Assembly: GCA_019421345.1 (NCBI GenBank)
Contig: JAHZFL010000003.1
Location: 209,716 to 273,715, forward strand
Source: Roseburia sp.
GTDB lineage: Bacteria; Bacillota; Clostridia; Lachnospirales; Lachnospiraceae
Reading direction: 5' to 3'
Length of the DNA stretch: 64,000 nt
In this document: piece after piece, positions 18,295 through 27,679 of the stretch
Numbering within the stretch: position 1 is the stretch's first letter
How the letters are laid out: the number at the start of each line of letters is the position of its first letter
Position numbers and translations under genes: made by a program
Notes under the pieces: model-generated
Databases searched by the model: none
The model's input: only the letters and a program-made list of their open reading frames with translations
What the model was told of the DNA's origin: nothing

Positions 18295-19039
18295 CTGCTT
18301 CCTCCCATTTCCCGTTTTTTAACATCGTAATTTCTTCCTCTGTCAGAGCGCGGTATGCACCCGGACGCAGCTTTTCGTCCAGCCTAAGCGGTCCCATAGA
18401 CAGACGCTTTAGGTAGAGAACCTCCTTGCCGGCTGCCGCAAACATCCGCTTTACCTGATGAAATTTCCCCTCCGTAATCGTCAGCAAAATTTCAGAAGCA
18501 GACGCAGCTTCTTCTTCCTGCGCAGACGTATTTAAAATCACAAGCGCTGCCGGCTTTGTCAGCTTCTTTCCCCCAATGTCAATGCCATTTTCAAAAAGGT
18601 TGACATCCGAATCCGTGACAATGCCGCGCACCCGCGCAAAATAAGTTTTCGCCACATGTCTTGCCGGACTTAACAGCTCATGCGCCAGAGCGCCGTCGTT
18701 CGTGATCAAAAGCAGCCCTTCCGTATCAATGTCAAGTCGCCCGACCGGGAAAAGATCGCTTCTGATCGTATCTGTCAGGTAATCCATCACCGTTTTATGG
18801 TCACGATCTTCCGTTGCACAGACGCAGCCTGCCGGCTTATGAAAAAGATAGTATTCAAACGCTGCATACTGCACGCGCTCGCCACGCAGACATACGGCGT
18901 CTTCTTCGTCAACCTTAGCTTCCGGACGGGTAACGATCACACCATTGACGGTAATCTGCTTTGCCCTTACCAATTTCTTTACCTCACTGCGCGTACCAAT
19001 GCCCGCCTCTGTGAGATATTTATCCAAACGAAGCGTCAT
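18287..19039 (-). CDS. RsuA/RluB-family pseudouridine synthase
   Basis: About 250 residues. An N-terminal S4 domain (RLDKYLTEAGIGTRSEVKKLV) is followed by the catalytic domain with the family aspartate in PVGRLDIDTEGLLLITNDG. It acts on small- or large-subunit rRNA. The start at 19039 is supported by GGGAGG 7 nt upstream; an ATG at 19054 has a poorer site. It sits upstream of ygiQ with an 8-nt overlap. Confidence 0.92.
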   Translation of the reverse strand: MTLRLDKYLTEAGIGTRSEVKKLVRAKQITVNGVIVTRPEAKVDEEDAVCLRGERVQYAAFEYYLFHKPAGCVCATEDRDHKTVMDYLTDTIRSDLFPVGRLDIDTEGLLLITNDGALAHELLSPARHVAKTYFARVRGIVTDSDVNLFENGIDIGGKKLTKPAALVILNTSAQEEEAASASEILLTITEGKFHQVKRMFAAAGKEVLYLKRLSMGPLRLDEKLRPGAYRALTEEEITMLKNGKWEEADE

Positions 19040-19066
19040 CCTCCTGCCTCCCATTTTCTTTTTCTC

Positions 19067-19915
19067 TTAGCTTTCTCTCTGTCCGTTCCATTCTGATTTT
19101 TCATACAGATACTGCACCATCGGATAGGAATTGATGGAAAATTCCGTGCCATTTTCATCGTTTAAATAAATACCAAGATGCAGATGCACGTCAAACATTC
19201 CTGTCGTTCCCGGTGTGTCGCTGTATCCGGTATCGCCCATAAAACCAAGAAACGTGCCTGCCTCCACACGCTCTCCAAGCTCAAATTCACGCGCATACTC
19301 CGCAAGATGCGCATAATAAAAATAAGCGCCTGAATCACTGCGGACGCCGATCCGGTATCCGCCGAGACGCAGCCACCCGATATTTTCAATCGTTCCGCCT
19401 GTCATGCTGTAAATGGGATAGATACCGCGCTCATTGACAGATGCCATAATATCACATCCCTCATGCCCACGATCCCCGCCAAACGTCCGGCTCTGCATCC
19501 AGCTATCGGCAAAGGAAACCTCTGCGTCCGGCAGGGACGCAATCTTACCTACCGGAAATTGCTCCAGATCGTTCCATGCAGCATACACATAACGGTAAAT
19601 TTTTTCAAAATCTTCTTTTTTATATTTTTTCACAAATGCAATATCCTCACGCAGGATCTTCACATCGGAAACGGCGCCGTCTGCGGCGAAATACATCGTC
19701 AGCAGCTCTGCAAGCTGCGACGTGTTTTCGGATTCCTCGAAAAAATCATCTAAAAGCTCGAAAGGAATCTGATGATCGCGCAGATTGCGCCATGCCGTCT
19801 CGTAAGAAAAGCAATTTATCTGAAGTACCCTCTCTGCGATATGTCCAAGCAATAGAACATTACACAGAACTGCCATACTAAACAAAAGTAAAATGCGGAT
19901 GCTTCTTAAATTCAT
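19067..19915 (-). CDS. M23-family peptidase, membrane anchored
   Basis: A 282-residue protein with one N-terminal hydrophobic segment (ILLLFSMAVLCNVLLLGHI) and an extracellular C-terminal LytM/M23 domain. The zinc ligands are visible as GHEGCDIM (HxxxD) and VHLHLGIY (HxH). M23 enzymes cut peptide cross-links of peptidoglycan; several in spore formers work in sporulation. It lies 8 nt after pepD, so it is probably co-transcribed with pepD. Confidence 0.92.
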   Translation of the reverse strand: MNLRSIRILLLFSMAVLCNVLLLGHIAERVLQINCFSYETAWRNLRDHQIPFELLDDFFEESENTSQLAELLTMYFAADGAVSDVKILREDIAFVKKYKKEDFEKIYRYVYAAWNDLEQFPVGKIASLPDAEVSFADSWMQSRTFGGDRGHEGCDIMASVNERGIYPIYSMTGGTIENIGWLRLGGYRIGVRSDSGAYFYYAHLAEYAREFELGERVEAGTFLGFMGDTGYSDTPGTTGMFDVHLHLGIYLNDENGTEFSINSYPMVQYLYEKSEWNGQRES

Positions 19916-19923
19916 ATGCCCTC

Positions 19924-21387
19924 TTATCTACATCTTTTTAAAAATTCTTTTAATAATATCCACACGCGTTCTGTGGAAGAAATACTCAAACGCTCGTTTG
20001 GCGTGTGAATATCATAGTTGTCCGGACCAAAGGACACGCAGTCCAAATCACTGATTTTTCCGGACAAAATGCCGCACTCAAGCCCTGCATGAATCGCCTC
20101 AAATACAGGCTCTTTTTCAAACAACTCCCGATATACCTCACTGATCGTCTCACGGAGCTTGGAATCTGCCCGATACTCCCATGCCGGATAATCACCGTTT
20201 GCTTCCACCTCGCCGCCTAAAAACTCAACGAGATGCGCAAGCCTATCAAACAGCTCCTCCTTACGCGTCGATACGCTGCTGCGCAGCGAAGTCGTCGTAA
20301 AAAGTCCGTCCTCCTTCAGCGTTAAAATTCCCATATTTAAGGAGGTTTCCACAAGTCCCGGCATCACACGGCTCATGTGCTGTACGCCGTCCGGTACCTG
20401 TCTTAAATAAAAGAGTACCTTTGACATCGAGGAGAAGGACAAAATCTGTGCCTCCTGCTCGCCTAAGTCTGCCGACGTAATATGGATATTCGCATCAGAA
20501 GCCGCATATTCCTTTTGGAGGATTGCTGTCAATTCTTCCAGATAAGAAAGAAGCTCTGCTTTTTTTGCAGGAGGGATCAAAAGCTCTGCTTTATGCTCAC
20601 GCGGGATTGCATTGTCTTTTAAGCCGCCCTTCATCGATACGATTCCAAGCTCCATGCGGTCAGAAAGGTACTTCAATACTCTGCCCATCACAAGATTAGC
20701 ATTAGCATGCTCCTTATCGATTTCAGCGCCCGAATGACCGCCCGAAAGCCCCGTGACCGTCACCTCCATCAAAAGACCGCTCTGTGCCATGCGCGTGACG
20801 GGAATCGCCGCCTCCACCGTCATGCCTCCCGCACAGCTTGTCAGAAAATGTCCCTCAACGTCCGAGTCAATGTTTAACATGCGCCGTCCCTTTAGCATAG
20901 ACAGGTCGATCGCCTCAGCGCCGAGCATACCGATCTCCTCGTCCACCGTGACAATGACCTCCAGACGCGGATGCAAAATTTCATCTGACTCCAGCAGCGC
21001 AAGCGCGTATGCCACTGCAATTCCGTCATCAGCGCCCAGCGTTGTTCCTTTTGCCCGGACAAAATCCCCGTCCACATAAAGGCGCAGACCGTCTTTTTCA
21101 AAATCAATGTCACAGCCGCTCTCCTTCTCACACACCATATCCATGTGTCCCTGAAGGATGACAGGCTCTGCATTCTCATAGCCCGCCGAGGCTTCCTTGA
21201 TGATCACGATATTATTCGTCTCATCCTGATAGTAAACAAGACCGTGCGCTTTTGCAAAGTCCGCAAGATAATCGCTGATCTGCTTTGTATTTCTGGAACC
21301 GTGCGGAATCGCGCAAATTTCCTCAAAATAATCAAACACCCGCTGTGCCGTCAGCTTTCTCTCTTTTAACTCTGTCAAATGACTCAT
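19924..21387 (-). CDS. pepD: Aminoacyl-histidine dipeptidase (M20 family)
   Basis: A 487-residue cytosolic M20C di-zinc dipeptidase, which hydrolyses Xaa-His and other dipeptides. Metal-site motifs are visible: VILQGHMDMVCEKE, TTLGADDGIAVAYALA and VTVDEEIGMLGAEAID; LSGGHSGAEI belongs to the lid domain. Length is typical. The start has AGGAGG. The next gene on the plus strand begins only 31 nt away. Confidence 0.95.
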   Translation of the reverse strand: MSHLTELKERKLTAQRVFDYFEEICAIPHGSRNTKQISDYLADFAKAHGLVYYQDETNNIVIIKEASAGYENAEPVILQGHMDMVCEKESGCDIDFEKDGLRLYVDGDFVRAKGTTLGADDGIAVAYALALLESDEILHPRLEVIVTVDEEIGMLGAEAIDLSMLKGRRMLNIDSDVEGHFLTSCAGGMTVEAAIPVTRMAQSGLLMEVTVTGLSGGHSGAEIDKEHANANLVMGRVLKYLSDRMELGIVSMKGGLKDNAIPREHKAELLIPPAKKAELLSYLEELTAILQKEYAASDANIHITSADLGEQEAQILSFSSMSKVLFYLRQVPDGVQHMSRVMPGLVETSLNMGILTLKEDGLFTTTSLRSSVSTRKEELFDRLAHLVEFLGGEVEANGDYPAWEYRADSKLRETISEVYRELFEKEPVFEAIHAGLECGILSGKISDLDCVSFGPDNYDIHTPNERLSISSTERVWILLKEFLKRCR

Positions 21388-21418
21388 ATCCTACCTCCTG
21401 TTTTTCATATATTGTAGT

Positions 21419-22348
21419 ATGAAAAAGAAATTAATATTCTTAGCATTCTTAATATTTTTAGGTTACTTATTTATTTTCCCAAGGGACGCCGTCGCTGCTG
21501 CATCAAGCGGACTGGTCCTCTGGTATCAAAAGCTTCTGCCGACTCTGCTTCCCTTTTCGATCATTTCCAATATCCTGATCACATCGGGGTATGTGCAGTA
21601 CCTGATCCGGCCGCTTTCACCGATTCTCTGCCGCATTTATCCGGTCAGTGAAAACGGGGCGTTCGTTCTGCTGTCAGGATTTTTATTCGGCTTTCCGATG
21701 GGCAGCAAAAACTGTGCCGAGCTGCTGAAGGCAGGACAATTAGAACAAAGAGAAGCCGATATTCTCTTTGTGATCACCAATAATATGAGTCCTGTTTTTA
21801 TCAGCAGTTTCATCTTAACACAGCAGCTTGGACTGTCCGGCTATACGCTCATCAGCTATCTGATCCTGTATCTGCCGCCGCTCCTCTACGGGTGGCTTGC
21901 GCTTGCAGGAAACAGAAACGGTAAGCGGCTTCCTGTAAAAAGACCGGCATCCAGATCTCAAATGAATTTCAAAATCATAGACGCCGGTATTATGAACGGT
22001 TTTGAAACCTTGACCAGACTTGGCGGTTACATTATGCTGTTTTCCATGCTTGGCTCTCTCATGCGGAAATTACCGCTTCCGGCTTCGGGAAAGCTTCTTT
22101 TAACCGGACTTACGGAAATTACCAACGGTATCTGTCTGCTGCCGCAGACTGTTGAAACTCCTGCCGTCTCCTATGTGCTCGCCATAGCGTTTACCGCCTT
22201 TGGCGGACTTTCCGGCATTGCACAAACAAGCGCAATGATTCAGGACACAAGCCTTCCGCTTGCCTCCTATTGCCGCCTGAAAATCCAACTGATGCTCTGC
22301 TCCGGCGCACTCGCATGGCTTGTGACACGCTGGCTGCCGTTTCCGTAA
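21419..22348 (+). CDS. YlbJ-like nucleoside-recognition (Gate) domain membrane protein
   Basis: A 309-residue polytopic membrane protein with a Gate domain (LLPTLLPFSIISNILI, LLSGFLFGFPMGSKNCAEL). It resembles the sporulation protein YlbJ, though shorter than the usual 400 residues. Gate proteins are thought to move small solutes. No Shine-Dalgarno precedes the ATG; a TATATT lies about 8 nt upstream, so the mRNA may be leaderless or the start may differ. It is divergent from pepD and ends 2 nt from the convergent next gene. Confidence 0.8.
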   Translation: MKKKLIFLAFLIFLGYLFIFPRDAVAAASSGLVLWYQKLLPTLLPFSIISNILITSGYVQYLIRPLSPILCRIYPVSENGAFVLLSGFLFGFPMGSKNCAELLKAGQLEQREADILFVITNNMSPVFISSFILTQQLGLSGYTLISYLILYLPPLLYGWLALAGNRNGKRLPVKRPASRSQMNFKIIDAGIMNGFETLTRLGGYIMLFSMLGSLMRKLPLPASGKLLLTGLTEITNGICLLPQTVETPAVSYVLAIAFTAFGGLSGIAQTSAMIQDTSLPLASYCRLKIQLMLCSGALAWLVTRWLPFP

Positions 22349-22350
22349 GG

Positions 22351-22971
22351 CTAGGAGCCCAGCATATCCGAAGTGATCTCTACCTTCGGAAGCTCCTCCG
22401 TCTTTGACGACGCACCCTCGGAGGGCTCGTCCGCTGTCGGATTGAGCTCTGCACGGTTGGCGGTTACAATATCCAAAAATCCTTTCAGTGAGCTGACATA
22501 GGAATCATGACGCGCCTTTGCCGTCTCCATCGAATGGGAAATCGTATTTTCCAGATTGCGCAGAATATCATCCGTATACTGCATCGCACCCATCCGGATA
22601 TTGTTGGCGTCATTTGTTGCGTTGTCCAGAATTTCCTGCGCCTGCTTTGTCGCGATCATAACAACTTCATTTGCCTGTGCATAGGCTTGCTGCATGATCT
22701 GATGCTCGCTCACAAGTTCGTCCGTCTTGACCTGCGCCTTTGCAATGATGGCATCCGCCTTCGCCTGCGCATCCGCAAGAATCGCCTCTTTATTGCTGAT
22801 GATCTTCTGGTAGCGCTTGATCTCCTCTGGCGTCTTGACGCGAAGCTCATTGAGCAGCTCCTCCATTTCTTCACGATTGACGATGATCTTGGAGGAGGAA
22901 AAGGTCTGCGGCTTGCAATTATCAATATATTCTTCTATCTCCTCAATGATCTGTTCGATTCTGCTTGCCAT
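22351..22971 (-). CDS. Coiled-coil DivIVA/ATPase-subunit-like protein of unknown function
   Basis: A 206-residue, strongly helical protein rich in alanine, glutamate and lysine (ADAQAKADAIIAKAQVKTDE), predicted as a long coiled coil. It resembles the conserved Clostridial group annotated as H+-ATPase subunit H- or DivIVA-like. No membrane segment. It is the last gene of the coaD-rsmD-cinA-pgsA-rimO string, 11 nt after coaD. Possible roles are a scaffold for cell division or membrane curvature (inference). Confidence 0.75.
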   Translation of the reverse strand: MASRIEQIIEEIEEYIDNCKPQTFSSSKIIVNREEMEELLNELRVKTPEEIKRYQKIISNKEAILADAQAKADAIIAKAQVKTDELVSEHQIMQQAYAQANEVVMIATKQAQEILDNATNDANNIRMGAMQYTDDILRNLENTISHSMETAKARHDSYVSSLKGFLDIVTANRAELNPTADEPSEGASSKTEELPKVEITSDMLGS

Positions 22972-22982
22972 AAAACTCTCCT

Positions 22983-23462
22983 TTATTTCTGATACTTATC
23001 GTAAATCCTATCCATAAACTGAGACGGAACAAACTTTGAAATATCGCCGCCGTAGGAGGCAAACTCCTTTACGATCGTGGAGCTAAGATAAGAGTATTGC
23101 AGGCTTGTCGTCAGAAAAATTGTCTCAACATTTGGATTCTCCACATGATTGGTCTGCGCGATCTGAAGCTCATACTCAAAATCTGTCACCGCACGGAGAC
23201 CACGCACAATGATCGTCGCACCGATCTCATCCATATAATCGACTAACAGTCCGTCAAAGGATGCAACCGTAACATTTGGCATGTCTCCTGTCATCTCTTT
23301 TATCATACTAACACGTTCCTCAAGAGAAAACAACGAATTTTTTGCACTGTTATTGAGTACGCCGACGACAAGTTCATCCACGATCGCAGAGGAACGTCTG
23401 ATAATATCAACGTGTCCGAGTGTGAGCGGATCAAAGCTTCCGGGGTAAATCGCTTTCTTCAT
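22983..23462 (-). CDS. coaD: Phosphopantetheine adenylyltransferase
   Basis: A 159-residue nucleotidyltransferase that joins ATP and 4'-phosphopantetheine to give dephospho-CoA. The N-terminal AIYPGSFDPLTLGHVDII holds the HxGH-type motif and RGLRAVTDFEYELQ is a second family motif. The typical ISSTxVKE-type motif appears as YLSSTIVKEFASYGG. Length is standard. It follows rsmD by 21 nt, a very common pair in Firmicutes. Confidence 0.97.
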   Translation of the reverse strand: MKKAIYPGSFDPLTLGHVDIIRRSSAIVDELVVGVLNNSAKNSLFSLEERVSMIKEMTGDMPNVTVASFDGLLVDYMDEIGATIIVRGLRAVTDFEYELQIAQTNHVENPNVETIFLTTSLQYSYLSSTIVKEFASYGGDISKFVPSQFMDRIYDKYQK

Positions 23463-23483
23463 AGGGTACCTCCTGCGTCCGGC

Positions 23484-24035
23484 TCAACGCCGTCTGATAA
23501 ACGCATGTGTATTTGTCTTATAGTTCTTTTGCTTAAAAAGCGTCAGTCCATATTGCTCCAGATAATCAAATTCCGTGTCAAGCGAAGCCTCCACAATGAT
23601 CTGCGCATCCTCCTTTAATAAGGAAGAACGGGACAGATAACAAAGAGCCTCCTGCTCCAGCTTTTTGCCATAAGGCGGGTCCATGAAAATGAGATCAAAC
23701 TGATAGCTTCCTTCCATTGCGCGAAGCGCGCCAAGTACATCTGTGGCATAGACCCTGCTCTGCCAATCAAATTTTGTAAAGCGGATATTTTCTTCGATAC
23801 AGGAGGCCTGTTTTTTCCCGCTGTCCACAAAAACAGCATATTGCGCGCCACGGCTTAACGCCTCAAGACCAATCTGCCCGCTTCCGGCGAACAGATCAAG
23901 GAAATAGCTTCCCGGCACATCATTTTGCAGTATGTTAAATAAGGTTTCCTTGATACGGTCTGTCGTAGGTCTCGTCTCAAGCCCCTCCACCGATTTTAAC
24001 GCAAGACTCCGCGCAGTTCCCGCTATGATTCGCAT
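23484..24035 (-). CDS. rsmD: 16S rRNA (guanine966-N2)-methyltransferase
   Basis: About 183 residues from the ATG at 24035, the family's usual MRIIAGTARS start with AGGAGAG upstream. It is an SAM-dependent methyltransferase that modifies G966 of 16S rRNA. Motif I is LDLFAGSGQIGLEALSRGA and the catalytic motif is FMDPPYGK. It overlaps the end of cinA by 13 nt. Confidence 0.95.
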   Translation of the reverse strand: MRIIAGTARSLALKSVEGLETRPTTDRIKETLFNILQNDVPGSYFLDLFAGSGQIGLEALSRGAQYAVFVDSGKKQASCIEENIRFTKFDWQSRVYATDVLGALRAMEGSYQFDLIFMDPPYGKKLEQEALCYLSRSSLLKEDAQIIVEASLDTEFDYLEQYGLTLFKQKNYKTNTHAFIRRR

Positions 24036-24523
24036 AAGCACTCTCCTTCTTCCAGTATACGTTTGAGCAGACACAATGCCGCCTCCGCTGCAGCCTTACG
24101 CACCTGCATACGGCTTCCGTCAAATAAATGGCGCTCGGTCACGACCTTTCCCCGAAAAAAACAGCCGATATAGACAAGTCCCACCGGACACTCCTTCGTG
24201 CCGCCATCCGGTCCTGCAACACCCGTTACGGAAACGGCAGCCGCGCAGCCCGCCGTGCGGGCTGCCGCCTGCGCCATATCGGCGGCAGTCTCGGCGCTCA
24301 CCACGCCAAAACGTGCGATCGTCTCAGCCGAAACACCGATCATCGCAACCTTTGCCGCATCGGAATAGGTGACATATCCCTGCTCAAAAAATGACGAAAT
24401 TCCCGGTACGTTGATCAGTGTGGAAGCGATCATTCCGCCGGTTGCCGATTCTGCCGTCGTCATCTTACAGTTATTTTTTTTTAATAATTTGTAGATCGAA
24501 AGCTCCAACGGTTCTCTCTGCAT
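24023..24523 (-). CDS. CinA C-terminal-type nicotinamide-nucleotide amidase
   Basis: A 166-residue stand-alone CinA C-terminal domain (PncC type), which deamidates NMN to nicotinic acid mononucleotide. Motifs: TTAESATGGMIASTLINVPG, and SVTGVAGPDGGTKECPVGLVYIG. The N-terminal MoaB-like domain of full CinA is absent, as in E. coli PncC. It overlaps the pgsA stop by 1 nt. Confidence 0.9.
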   Translation of the reverse strand: MQREPLELSIYKLLKKNNCKMTTAESATGGMIASTLINVPGISSFFEQGYVTYSDAAKVAMIGVSAETIARFGVVSAETAADMAQAAARTAGCAAAVSVTGVAGPDGGTKECPVGLVYIGCFFRGKVVTERHLFDGSRMQVRKAAAEAALCLLKRILEEGECLCES

Positions 24524-25071
24524 TATTTTTGATCCTTTAATACATCCTTATTTTTCATTACATAATCAACAAGTGATACTACCGTTAGGATCAGAGCGAT
24601 ATAAGTCAGCGCTGTCCCCAACATCTGGAATGCGGGATGCGGGAAATTTAAGATCAGCACGATGACCATAAGCATCTGAAATACGGTTTTGAACTTTCCC
24701 CAGTAGCTTGCCGCAATTACCACGCCATTGTCGGAAGCAATCAGCCGAAAGCCGCTGATGATAAACTCTCTGGAAATAATGACGATTACGATCCATGACG
24801 CCAACTGTCCTGTCTCGACCAGACAGATCATCGCGGCGCATACCAAAAGCTTATCCGCCAGCGGGTCCATAAATTTGCCGAAATTCGTCACAAGGTGATA
24901 TTTCCTTGCAATTTTTCCATCCAGCATATCTGTGAGGCTTGCCACAACAAAAATGACAGCCGCAATATAGTTGCCGTATCCCGGAAAATAGGGAGACAGC
25001 ATAAAAAATACGAAAAACGGTATCATGATCACGCGCAGGATCGTAAGCTTATTTGGCAGATTCATACTCAT
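24523..25071 (-). CDS. pgsA: CDP-diacylglycerol-glycerol-3-phosphate 3-phosphatidyltransferase
   Basis: A 182-residue membrane enzyme of the CDP-alcohol phosphatidyltransferase family, making phosphatidylglycerol phosphate. The metal-binding DG(x)2AR(x)8G(x)3D(x)3D motif is present as DGKIARKYHLVTNFGKFMD. Several hydrophobic helices. Its position after rimO and before cinA is typical of Clostridia. Confidence 0.95.
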   Translation of the reverse strand: MSMNLPNKLTILRVIMIPFFVFFMLSPYFPGYGNYIAAVIFVVASLTDMLDGKIARKYHLVTNFGKFMDPLADKLLVCAAMICLVETGQLASWIVIVIISREFIISGFRLIASDNGVVIAASYWGKFKTVFQMLMVIVLILNFPHPAFQMLGTALTYIALILTVVSLVDYVMKNKDVLKDQK

Positions 25072-25088
25072 AATTATTCTCCATTCTT

Positions 25089-26411
25089 TTACACCAGTTC
25101 CCCGATGAGATCATATTCATGCGCTCCTGTCACGCGCACCCTTGCAATATCTCCGGTGACGAGCGCCTCATCCGTATGGATAAAAATATAGCCGTCTATG
25201 TCAGGCGCGTCACGATAAGTCCGCCCGATATAAGCATTTTCGTCCGCCACGCTGCCTTCAATAAACACAAAGAGCTCCTGTCCTTTTAGCTGCTCATTTT
25301 TATCGAAAATGATTTCCTCCTGAAGTTCCATGACGTCCGCCTGCCACTCCTTTTTCTGCTCCTCGTCAATCTGATCCGGAAATTCTGCCGCAGGCGTTCC
25401 CTCCTCGGGCGAATAAGTAAACGCGCCGAGACGGTCAAACTCCATGTCATTGATAAACTGCATCAGCTCCTCGTGCATCTTTTGCGTCTCACCCGGAAAA
25501 CCGCAGATCAGCGTTGTGCGAAGCGTAATATCAGGAATCCTGGTCCTTAAATTTTTGATAATGCGCACAAGGTCGTCATGATTGGTCCGCCTTCCCATAC
25601 GCTTTAGCATCGTATCGTTCGCATGCTGGATCGGAAGATCGAGGTAATGACAGACTTTTTCATTTCGTATCATCGCATCGATCAGCCCCTCATAAATCTC
25701 CTCAGGATAACAGTACATGATACGAATCCAGAAAAGCCCCGGAATCTGATTGAGCGCATCTAACAGACGGTGCAGTGATTTCTCCCCGTAGAGGTCGATC
25801 CCATAAAACGTTGTCTCCTGCGCAACTAAAATAAGCTCCTTTGCGCCTGCCTCCACAAGCTCCCTTGCCTGCGCGAGAAGCTCCTCCATCGGAACACTGC
25901 GGTAATTGCCGCGGATATAGGGAATGATACAGTAAGTACAGCGCTTGTTGCAGCCCTCTGCAATCTTTAGATACGCAAAATGACCGCCGGTTGTGACAGT
26001 TCGCTTCGTGCGAAGACTCGGAAGTCCCTCCAGTGTTTTATAATTTTGATAAAAATCTCCGTCGATCGCCCGGTGTACCGCATTTACAATATCCTCATAG
26101 GAATTTGTTCCAAGGATCGCATCTACCTCTGGAATCTCTTTTTTGATTTCCTCCTGATAGCGCTGCGCGAGGCAGCCGGTGACGATCAGCGCCTTTAGTC
26201 TGCCGTCCTTTTTATGCTCTGCCATCTCTAAAATCGTATTGATGCTCTCCTCCTTCGCATCATTGATAAAGCAGCAGCTATTGATGATGATGACGTCCGC
26301 TTCATATTCATCGTCTGTGAGAACAGCGCCGTCATCACGCAGCATTCCGAGCATAAATTCTGTATCTACAAGATTTTTATCACAACCAAGTGAAATAAAT
26401 AATAACTTCAT
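25089..26411 (-). CDS. rimO: Ribosomal protein S12 methylthiotransferase
   Basis: A 440-residue methylthiotransferase that adds a methylthio group to an aspartate of ribosomal protein S12. The N-terminal UPF0004 domain has SLGCDKNLVDTEFM, the radical SAM core has AEGCNKRCTYCIIPYIRG, and a C-terminal TRAM domain follows. Length and motifs fit RimO rather than MiaB, which usually has a different C-terminus; the distinction is by resemblance. Confidence 0.92.
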   Translation of the reverse strand: MKLLFISLGCDKNLVDTEFMLGMLRDDGAVLTDDEYEADVIIINSCCFINDAKEESINTILEMAEHKKDGRLKALIVTGCLAQRYQEEIKKEIPEVDAILGTNSYEDIVNAVHRAIDGDFYQNYKTLEGLPSLRTKRTVTTGGHFAYLKIAEGCNKRCTYCIIPYIRGNYRSVPMEELLAQARELVEAGAKELILVAQETTFYGIDLYGEKSLHRLLDALNQIPGLFWIRIMYCYPEEIYEGLIDAMIRNEKVCHYLDLPIQHANDTMLKRMGRRTNHDDLVRIIKNLRTRIPDITLRTTLICGFPGETQKMHEELMQFINDMEFDRLGAFTYSPEEGTPAAEFPDQIDEEQKKEWQADVMELQEEIIFDKNEQLKGQELFVFIEGSVADENAYIGRTYRDAPDIDGYIFIHTDEALVTGDIARVRVTGAHEYDLIGELV

Positions 26412-26446
26412 CGTTCTTTTTTCCTTCCAGTATTACGAAAACATAA

Positions 26447-26480
26447 GAGCCGTTCACAAAGTGTAACGGCTCGTTATTTT
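26447..26480. terminator. Terminator hairpin between rpoZ and rimO
   Basis: GAGCCGTT and AACGGCTC form a strong stem (26447-26472), extended inward by CAC/GTG. On the plus strand it is followed by GTTATTTTT, on the minus strand by TTATGTTTT. It may partly end the yicC-remA-gmk-rpoZ transcript or act in both directions. Confidence 0.6.
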
Positions 26481-26499
26481 TGCCGTCGTTTGCGGCAGC

Positions 26500-26748
26500 T
26501 TATTCTTCTGTCTCAAAATTTTCCGGAAGAATCTTTACCTTTCCCTCATAGACCTCCTCCACGGCAACGGAAAGAGGCTTGTTGCAGACAACTTTGTCTG
26601 CCATAGGGACAGCTCCCGAAATAATCTGACGCGCCCGCTTCGCAGTCGCGATGACGAGGGAATAACGGCTGTTTACAACAGGCTCCTCGCCGATTTCCAC
26701 ATCATTGTTGACAACCTTCATTAATTCTACATAAGATGGATGGATCAT
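26500..26748 (-). CDS. rpoZ: RNA polymerase omega subunit
   Basis: An 82-residue omega subunit that helps assemble and stabilise RNA polymerase. The family segment NSRYSLVIATAKRARQI is clear, as is the PLSVAVEEVYEGKV C-terminal motif. It follows gmk by 30 nt, the standard gmk-rpoZ arrangement. Confidence 0.95.
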   Translation of the reverse strand: MIHPSYVELMKVVNNDVEIGEEPVVNSRYSLVIATAKRARQIISGAVPMADKVVCNKPLSVAVEEVYEGKVKILPENFETEE

Positions 26749-26778
26749 AATTTTCTCCTTTTCTGCACAATTTAGCGC

Positions 26779-27414
26779 TTATTGGCGCCGAAACTCCTTC
26801 AATTCCTCTCTCATACGGCTGATCGCCTCCAGATTTCTGGATGCGCGGTAATGCTCATTCTGAATGATCGAATGCACGTTTTGTACGCATTCCTCCAGCA
26901 CGTCGTTGATCACAAGATAATCGTATGCTTCCATACCGTCCGCCTCGTCTATCGCTCTGGCAAGCCGCGATTCGATCACGTCCATCGTCTCGGTTCCGCG
27001 TCCGATCAGACGATTCTTCAGCTCGCCCGCGCTTGGCGGCGTTACAAACAAAAGCAGCGTATCGGGAAAACGTTTCTTCACCTTTAACGCGCCCTGAATC
27101 TCGATTTCCAAAATAACATCCTTGCCCAAGGCAAGCTGTTCTTCCACATAAGAACGCGGCGTTCCGTAATAATTGCCGACGTACTGTGCATATTCGATCA
27201 GTGCATCCTCCGCAATCATCTGCTCGAAGGCATCCCTGCTCTTAAAAAAGTATTCGATACCGTCCGTCTCCCCGTCCCTTGGCGCCCTTGTCGTCGCGGA
27301 AATCGAAAGCGCATACTGCCCGCTGTGCTGCTGCATCAGCTCCCGCATGATCGTTCCCTTGCCCGCGCCGGAAAAACCGGACACTACTACTAAAATTCCC
27401 TTATTCCTTTGCAT
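26779..27414 (-). CDS. gmk: Guanylate kinase
   Basis: About 211 residues from the ATG at 27414, chosen because AGAGG lies 9 nt upstream and the protein then begins MQRNKGILVVVSGFSG. It phosphorylates GMP to GDP. The P-loop is SGFSGAGKGT and the GMP-binding region has SISATTRAPRDGETDGIEYFF. It overlaps the 3' end of remA by 14 nt. Confidence 0.97.
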   Translation of the reverse strand: MQRNKGILVVVSGFSGAGKGTIMRELMQQHSGQYALSISATTRAPRDGETDGIEYFFKSRDAFEQMIAEDALIEYAQYVGNYYGTPRSYVEEQLALGKDVILEIEIQGALKVKKRFPDTLLLFVTPPSAGELKNRLIGRGTETMDVIESRLARAIDEADGMEAYDYLVINDVLEECVQNVHSIIQNEHYRASRNLEAISRMREELKEFRRQ

Positions 27415-27670
27415 CGTCAAAAACCTCTGGCGCATTGCCGTTAAATCTGCCCGAAAGCGTCTCCGGCTGTAATGCGGATAATATAATCGTATGATTCTCT
27501 GTAAAGATCACGCTTTTCGTCCGCCGTCCCTGCGTCGCGTCAATCAGTATCTCCTGCTCCTTGCCTCTTTGGATCAGGCGCTTGGCAGGTGCGGAATCTG
27601 ATGAAATAATGCTTACGATCTTGTCTGTATTTACCATATTTCCAAAACCGATATTGATCAATCTTGCCAT
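27401..27670 (-). CDS. remA: Extracellular matrix regulator RemA (DUF370)
   Basis: About 89 residues, starting MARLINIGFGNMVNTDKIVSII, the characteristic RemA start; a GTG three codons further upstream is possible. RemA of Bacillus is a DNA-binding activator of biofilm matrix and osmoprotection genes. The order yicC-remA-gmk-rpoZ is conserved across Firmicutes. Its targets in this organism are unknown. Confidence 0.93.
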   Translation of the reverse strand: MARLINIGFGNMVNTDKIVSIISSDSAPAKRLIQRGKEQEILIDATQGRRTKSVIFTENHTIILSALQPETLSGRFNGNAPEVFDDAKE

Positions 27671-27679
27671 CGCATACAC

